Of a stretch of DNA of 10,853 nt, positions 7,648 through 10,853 are shown one piece after another. Numbering within the stretch: the first letter of the stretch is position 1; the number at the start of each line of letters is the position of its first letter. Source of the DNA: CAZPWQ01 sp964590495 (lineage in GTDB: Bacteria; Bacteroidota; Rhodothermia; Balneolales; Balneolaceae); contig CAZPWQ010000117.1 of NCBI GenBank assembly GCA_964590495.1, forward strand, positions 1-10,853, read 5' to 3'. A program made the translations under genes and the position numbers. The notes beneath the pieces are model-generated. The model did no database searches and was not told the origin of the DNA. It saw nothing but the letters and a program-made list of their open reading frames with translations.

Positions 7648-9231
7648 TTACACCGTCTCGGGAGTAGTTTCCTCGGTAAGCGATACAGCCTGGTATCCAC
7701 CCTTCTTCTTGTCATTGAGATATATGACCAAGAATACCAGAGCTACCAGAAACGCGACCGGCCCTACCCAGAGGAAGGCCATCCGCCCGCCATAGTTATC
7801 GGCAGGACGTAATACAGAATTAGCCTCCGCTAGGAGTTCGCTTTCCTGTTCAACGCCGCTGTCGACCAGGGCTCTCAAAGCATTACCCGTCAGGGTACCG
7901 TGAAATTCACCGTTCGACTCATAATAATCCAGAGCTTCCTCGGACTGATTCAATACATTCTGTACATCTACTGCTCTGTATCCAAGTGCGGCCAACTCCT
8001 CCAAATCACCGGAGGCATCTTCAGCCTTTTCAACATGCACCGGGAAGCGTTCTTCTACCTGTTCGAGAACAGATACTGTGCGTTGTTCATTCAATCCATC
8101 CGGCAGATAACTGTCGGCGATTTCGCCCATAATGGCATTAGATCCACCTGCAGCAAAAAATCCCAGGCCGATCAAAATTACAATACCGAGTGATCCGGCT
8201 TTGGGAAATTTTTCACTCATCAGTCCAACCATGGTGGGGAAATAGAATGCAATACCACAGGCAAATATGGTAGCGGCAAGCATAATTGGAACTACATTTG
8301 TTTCAAAAAATGCAAACATCAGCAAACCGACACCCGTCAGGATCGAAGAACCCAATAACATACCAGGCGGTGAAAATTTCTCAACAAAAGGTTCGGCAAA
8401 AATTCGAAGAACCATCATAATACCACTGATGTACACCGCCACAAGGATGCCGTGAATACCGGCTGCCTGCAATACGTCAGGTATCCACCGGCTGGGCCCC
8501 ATTTCAAGAGAAAGTGTAATCATTTTAAGCAGAATTAATCCCCATACCAACGGGTGCGTCAGGGTATAACGAACCATCTCTCCGATCGGGATACCCGCTT
8601 CGGCTGTTTCTGTTTTTGGAAATTTTTCCGGGAATATCATAATACCATAGGCAAAAATAGGAATGTAAATAATGGCTATCTGCAAAGTCCAGTGACCAAT
8701 ATCCACCGGACCAATCACCCCGGCCTGCGTCATCAGCCATCCCAGGATACCCCCTACAATCATACCTCCGGGGAAGAAAGCATGAAAATGATTGAGCTTA
8801 GTTGTCTTTCTATTCGGAAAAAGGGCTGCTACCATCGGGTTTCCGGCAACCTCGATTAATCCATTACCCGCTCCAAAACCAATAGCGCCAAGAAAGAGAA
8901 TCCAGTAGGCTACAGGATCTCCGGCAAAAGGGAAGGCAGCAAGAAATAATGTTACCCCCGCAAGGTGACCGATAAATGCTCCTATTGTAGCTTTTCTAAA
9001 TCCGATTTTTTCCAGGAATGGACCGATAGTGAGCAGTGAGATGGCCATACCCCAGAGAGCCGCCCCACCGATATAGCCTACCTGGGCATTGGTTAATATA
9101 AATTCAGTTTTTAACTGGTTTAGAATATTACTTACCAACACAAACGAGAAAGCAGTCGGCAGCAAAGCAATACATATACCCCAAAATAATTTACTGCGAT
9201 TAATCTGAGGAGAAGTAGAAGATGAATTCAT
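7648..9231 (-). CDS. MFS sugar transporter, FHS (FucP-like) type, with ~110-residue insert before TM12
   Basis: Twelve-helix inner-membrane carrier, probably a sugar/H+ symporter. Helices are roughly at 15-37, 50-70, 79-100, 107-126, 151-171, 180-200, 226-247, 258-277, 288-309, 313-333, 346-368 and 484-506. The loop 2-3 motif GPFLEKIGFRKA (70-81) is MFS motif A. GNGLIEVAGNPMVAALFP (122-139) and LNHFHAFFPGG (146-156) match the FHS-type pattern of fucose and glucose/galactose carriers. Length 527 is above the usual 410-450 because residues about 372-480 form a soluble, acidic, helix-prone segment between TM11 and TM12. With a cytoplasmic N-terminus this loop is periplasmic. The start at 9231 leaves a short polar N-tail; no Shine-Dalgarno is seen. 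A clear terminator follows. Substrate is unknown; the context suggests products of the two exported proteins. Confidence 0.9.
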   Translation of the reverse strand: MNSSSTSPQINRSKLFWGICIALLPTAFSFVLVSNILNQLKTEFILTNAQVGYIGGAALWGMAISLLTIGPFLEKIGFRKATIGAFIGHLAGVTLFLAAFPFAGDPVAYWILFLGAIGFGAGNGLIEVAGNPMVAALFPNRKTTKLNHFHAFFPGGMIVGGILGWLMTQAGVIGPVDIGHWTLQIAIIYIPIFAYGIMIFPEKFPKTETAEAGIPIGEMVRYTLTHPLVWGLILLKMITLSLEMGPSRWIPDVLQAAGIHGILVAVYISGIMMVLRIFAEPFVEKFSPPGMLLGSSILTGVGLLMFAFFETNVVPIMLAATIFACGIAFYFPTMVGLMSEKFPKAGSLGIVILIGLGFFAAGGSNAIMGEIADSYLPDGLNEQRTVSVLEQVEERFPVHVEKAEDASGDLEELAALGYRAVDVQNVLNQSEEALDYYESNGEFHGTLTGNALRALVDSGVEQESELLAEANSVLRPADNYGGRMAFLWVGPVAFLVALVFLVIYLNDKKKGGYQAVSLTEETTPETV

Positions 9232-9687
9232 AACAGTTCAGGTTTACTATTGATTAGTTGTTAATAAAATTTGACCAATATTTTGATTCTTTTTCCCAAA
9301 GTTTATTAAGAGTTGTTCGTGTCATTCGGATTGTTGCGAAGCAGCCCTTTCAAGTATTTAAATCTAAAACATGAGTCTGATATCCGTTTAAGACTTACCC
9401 GCACCAACTGCGAAGTAAGAAATTACCAAAGGCGCTCCGGAATCTTTCTTTTCCGAATTTCCCCCTACATCATAGGAAAATTTTGTTCAACTATAAAAAA
9501 AATTGTTTAGATAAAAATCCACTTTAAAAATATTTATTTAAGATTTGATCAAAAATCTACATTTTAGTATTGGATATAAGCGGGTAATATTATTATGGTT
9601 CTTTATTCTACATCAAAAAAATAGGTGAAATAAAATATTAGTCATACCTTTTCGTACTATAATGGTCTTTTCAGTCCCCTGTTTTTT

Positions 9688-9737
9688 TAAAGAAAAAATC
9701 GAAATCTTTTCATTTTGTAAAAAAAATTTTTTCTTTA
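9688..9737 (+). repeat. 12-bp inverted repeat in the leader of the ThuA-dehydrogenase gene
   Basis: TAAAGAAAAAAT (9688-9699) and ATTTTTTCTTTA (9726-9737) are exact reverse complements, 26 bp apart. The arms are low-complexity A/T, so chance is possible, but the match is perfect and ends exactly where the next dyad begins. It could fold in the 5' untranslated RNA or simply be bent DNA. Confidence 0.4.
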
Positions 9738-9753
9738 GTGTCATTATAACACT
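9737..9753 (+). promoter_or_regulatory. Operator-like dyad AGTGTCATTATAACACT
   Basis: A 17-bp near-perfect palindrome (AGTGT...ACACT, also symmetric at the inner AT/AT; one mismatched pair at positions 6 and 12) lies 55 bp before the start at 9809. Odd-length dyads with TGT...ACA ends are typical of dimeric repressors or CRP/GntR-like factors. No regulator gene is in the window, so the factor is unknown. Confidence 0.4.
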
Positions 9754-9808
9754 TTCCAAAAATTTTTTGTAACTACTATACAAACATTAAATAAAAATCA
9801 GAAATTTT

Positions 9809-10853
9809 ATGAGAACAATAATTGGATGGGTATTAACAATCTGCCTGGGGCTGACAGCAATCAGCTGCGACTCCTCAGATAGAACAGAGCCCGATGATAA
9901 ACCACGTAAAATTGAAGTACTTTTTCTTGGTCACGACAGTGAACATCACAATTCGGCAGAATTCATGCCTCTTCTTGCTTCTGCACTGGCACCTGAAGGA
10001 ATAAATTTTACATACACTGATAATCCGGATGATCTGAATGAAGAAAATCTAAACAAGTATGATGCATTAATGCTGTATGCCAATCATGATGAAATTACTT
10101 CATCCCAGGAGGAAGCCCTGCTCGATTTTATTGCCGGTGGTAAAGGGTTCCTGCCCATTCATTCAGCCAGCTACTGCTTTAGAAATTCACAGGACTTTGT
10201 AGATCTGGTGGGAGCACAATTCGAAAGTCACGGCACCGGTACTTTTACGGCTGATATAGTTAATACCGATCATCCGATTACAGAAGGACTGGAAGAATTC
10301 GAAACATGGGATGAAACGTACGTCCACACCATGCACAATGAAGAAAACCGGACGGTTTTAATGGAACGTGAAGGAGAAGATCACACGGAACCATGGACAT
10401 GGGTGCGAACTCACGGAGACGGTAAAGTTTTTTATACAGCGTACGGACATGATGAACGCACATGGTCAAAACCCGGATTCCATGAATTAGTCAAAAACGG
10501 AATTGTATGGTCTGTAAGTGACCAGGTTAAAGAGAACCGGGAACAATTTGTTTCAACAATACCTGAACTGCAGTATGAAGACCGGAATAATATTCCAAAC
10601 TATGAGGAACGTGACCCGGCACCCCGATTTCAACTACCCCTTTCTCCCGAAGAATCTCAAAAACATATCCAGGTACCGGTCGGATATGAGCTCGAACTTT
10701 TCGCTTCCGAGCCTGATATAATCAACCCGGTTGATATCGCCTGGGATCATGAGGGACGTCTCTGGGCTATTGAAACGATCGATTATCCCAACACGGTTCG
10801 TGAGGAAGACGGTATGGGTGACGACAAAATAAAAATACTGGAAGATACTAATG
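9809..10853 (+). CDS. Lipoprotein with ThuA domain fused to PVC-type membrane-bound dehydrogenase, 3' end missing
   Basis: The frame from ATG 9809 stays open to the window end (348 residues). Residues 1-20 form a lipoprotein-type signal (hydrophobic 4-19, AISC with C20). DSSDRTEPDD follows; acidic residues after the cysteine resemble the Bacteroidota surface-export signal. Residues about 35-238 are a ThuA-like (trehalose utilisation, class I amidotransferase-like fold) domain: VLFLGHDSEHHNS (37-49), GGKGFLPIHSASYCF (110-124), TDHPITEGLEEF (153-164) and WDETYV (167-172). After a linker, from about residue 288, VPVGYELELFASEP (289-302) and NPVDIAWDHEGRLWAIET (306-323) match the N-terminal part of PVC-type membrane-bound dehydrogenases, a beta-propeller that usually ends in a heme-binding CxxCH domain. 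That end lies outside the window. Likely role is sugar or sugar-derivative oxidation at the cell surface (inference). No Shine-Dalgarno sequence precedes the start. Confidence 0.9.
   Translation, partial: MRTIIGWVLTICLGLTAISCDSSDRTEPDDKPRKIEVLFLGHDSEHHNSAEFMPLLASALAPEGINFTYTDNPDDLNEENLNKYDALMLYANHDEITSSQEEALLDFIAGGKGFLPIHSASYCFRNSQDFVDLVGAQFESHGTGTFTADIVNTDHPITEGLEEFETWDETYVHTMHNEENRTVLMEREGEDHTEPWTWVRTHGDGKVFYTAYGHDERTWSKPGFHELVKNGIVWSVSDQVKENREQFVSTIPELQYEDRNNIPNYEERDPAPRFQLPLSPEESQKHIQVPVGYELELFASEPDIINPVDIAWDHEGRLWAIETIDYPNTVREEDGMGDDKIKILEDTN

Larger units (their letters stand above)
9232..9808. promoter_or_regulatory. Divergent A/T-rich regulatory region between MFS and ThuA-dehydrogenase genes
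   Basis: This 577-bp gap has no credible gene. It becomes strongly A/T-rich from about 9480 to 9808, with A and T runs. On the - strand (toward MFS) it holds GCGGGTAA (9395-9402) and ATACTTGA (9350-9357), 37 bp apart. On the + strand (toward ThuA) it holds GCGGGTAA (9580-9587) and a weaker ATAGGTGA (9621-9628), 33 bp apart. Further elements are the dyads at 9688-9737 and 9737-9753. TATAAT at 9658-9663 lacks a matching -35 at the normal distance. The length suggests complex control of at least one of the two genes. Confidence 0.55.

Noticed and set aside
8864..8871. A further TTACCCGC (reverse of GCGGGTAA)
   Set aside because: It is inside the MFS coding sequence and lacks the second box; it shows that the 8-mer alone can occur by chance.
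9313..9510. 65-aa open frame in the divergent intergenic region
   Set aside because: No recognisable family, no ribosome site, and it overlaps the putative upstream motif of the MFS gene; likely chance.
9541..9558. AGATTT...AAATCT inverted repeat around TTTGATCAAA
   Set aside because: The two symmetry centres differ by one base and the sequence is simple A/T-rich DNA; too weak to call an operator.
9658..9663. TATAAT as a -10 box for the ThuA-dehydrogenase gene
   Set aside because: No -35-like hexamer at 16-18 bp upstream, and the likely host group uses a different promoter consensus.

Overview
The window looks like a chromosomal carbohydrate-use region from a member of the Bacteroidota/Balneolota-Rhodothermota group. 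The evidence is the lack of strong Shine-Dalgarno sequences before the starts, A/T-rich leaders, exported proteins with signal peptides ending in A-Q, a lipoprotein signal followed by acidic residues, and gene families common in that group (FHS-type sugar MFS carriers, ThuA fused to a PVC-type dehydrogenase, DUF5695-like exported proteins). Balneolota is my best guess from protein style alone; no rRNA or other phylogenetic marker is present.

Layout. (1) 1-1274, + strand: 3' part of a TRAP transporter large permease (DctM/YiaN type), cut by the window edge. (2) 1275-1393: convergent spacer with a nested inverted repeat that can act as a terminator. (3) 1394-4141, - strand: exported 915-aa protein. 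(4) 4142-4398: spacer with a GGGAGCTC/GAGCTCCC hairpin element and a short CCACTAAG repeat. (5) 4399-7155, - strand: exported 918-aa protein that is a diverged paralogue of the 915-aa one, sharing at least six motif blocks in the same order. (6) 7156-7647: spacer with a leader, two strong palindromes, a dispersed-repeat-like stretch and a clean terminator. (7) 7648-9231, - strand: 527-aa MFS sugar transporter of FHS type with an unusual ~110-residue insert before the last helix. (8) 9232-9808: long A/T-rich divergent regulatory region. (9) 9809-end, + strand: start of a lipoprotein with a ThuA domain joined to the N-terminus of a PVC-type membrane-bound dehydrogenase; it continues past the window.

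Working model (inference): the two DUF5695-like proteins act outside the cytoplasm on a glycan or glycoside. The MFS carrier and the TRAP system (whose substrates are typically organic acids, including sugar acids) import the products, and the ThuA-dehydrogenase works on sugars at the cell surface. The three - strand genes are widely spaced (257 and 492 bp) with terminators between them, so they are probably separate transcripts. Three of the four complete upstream regions share a co-directional GCGGGTAA box, followed 33-37 bp later by an ATACTTGA-like box, which would suit a small co-regulated set.

The most interesting items are the paired, functionally uncharacterised DUF5695-like proteins, the shared two-part upstream motif, the periplasmic insert of the MFS carrier, and the number of different palindromic repeat families in the gaps.
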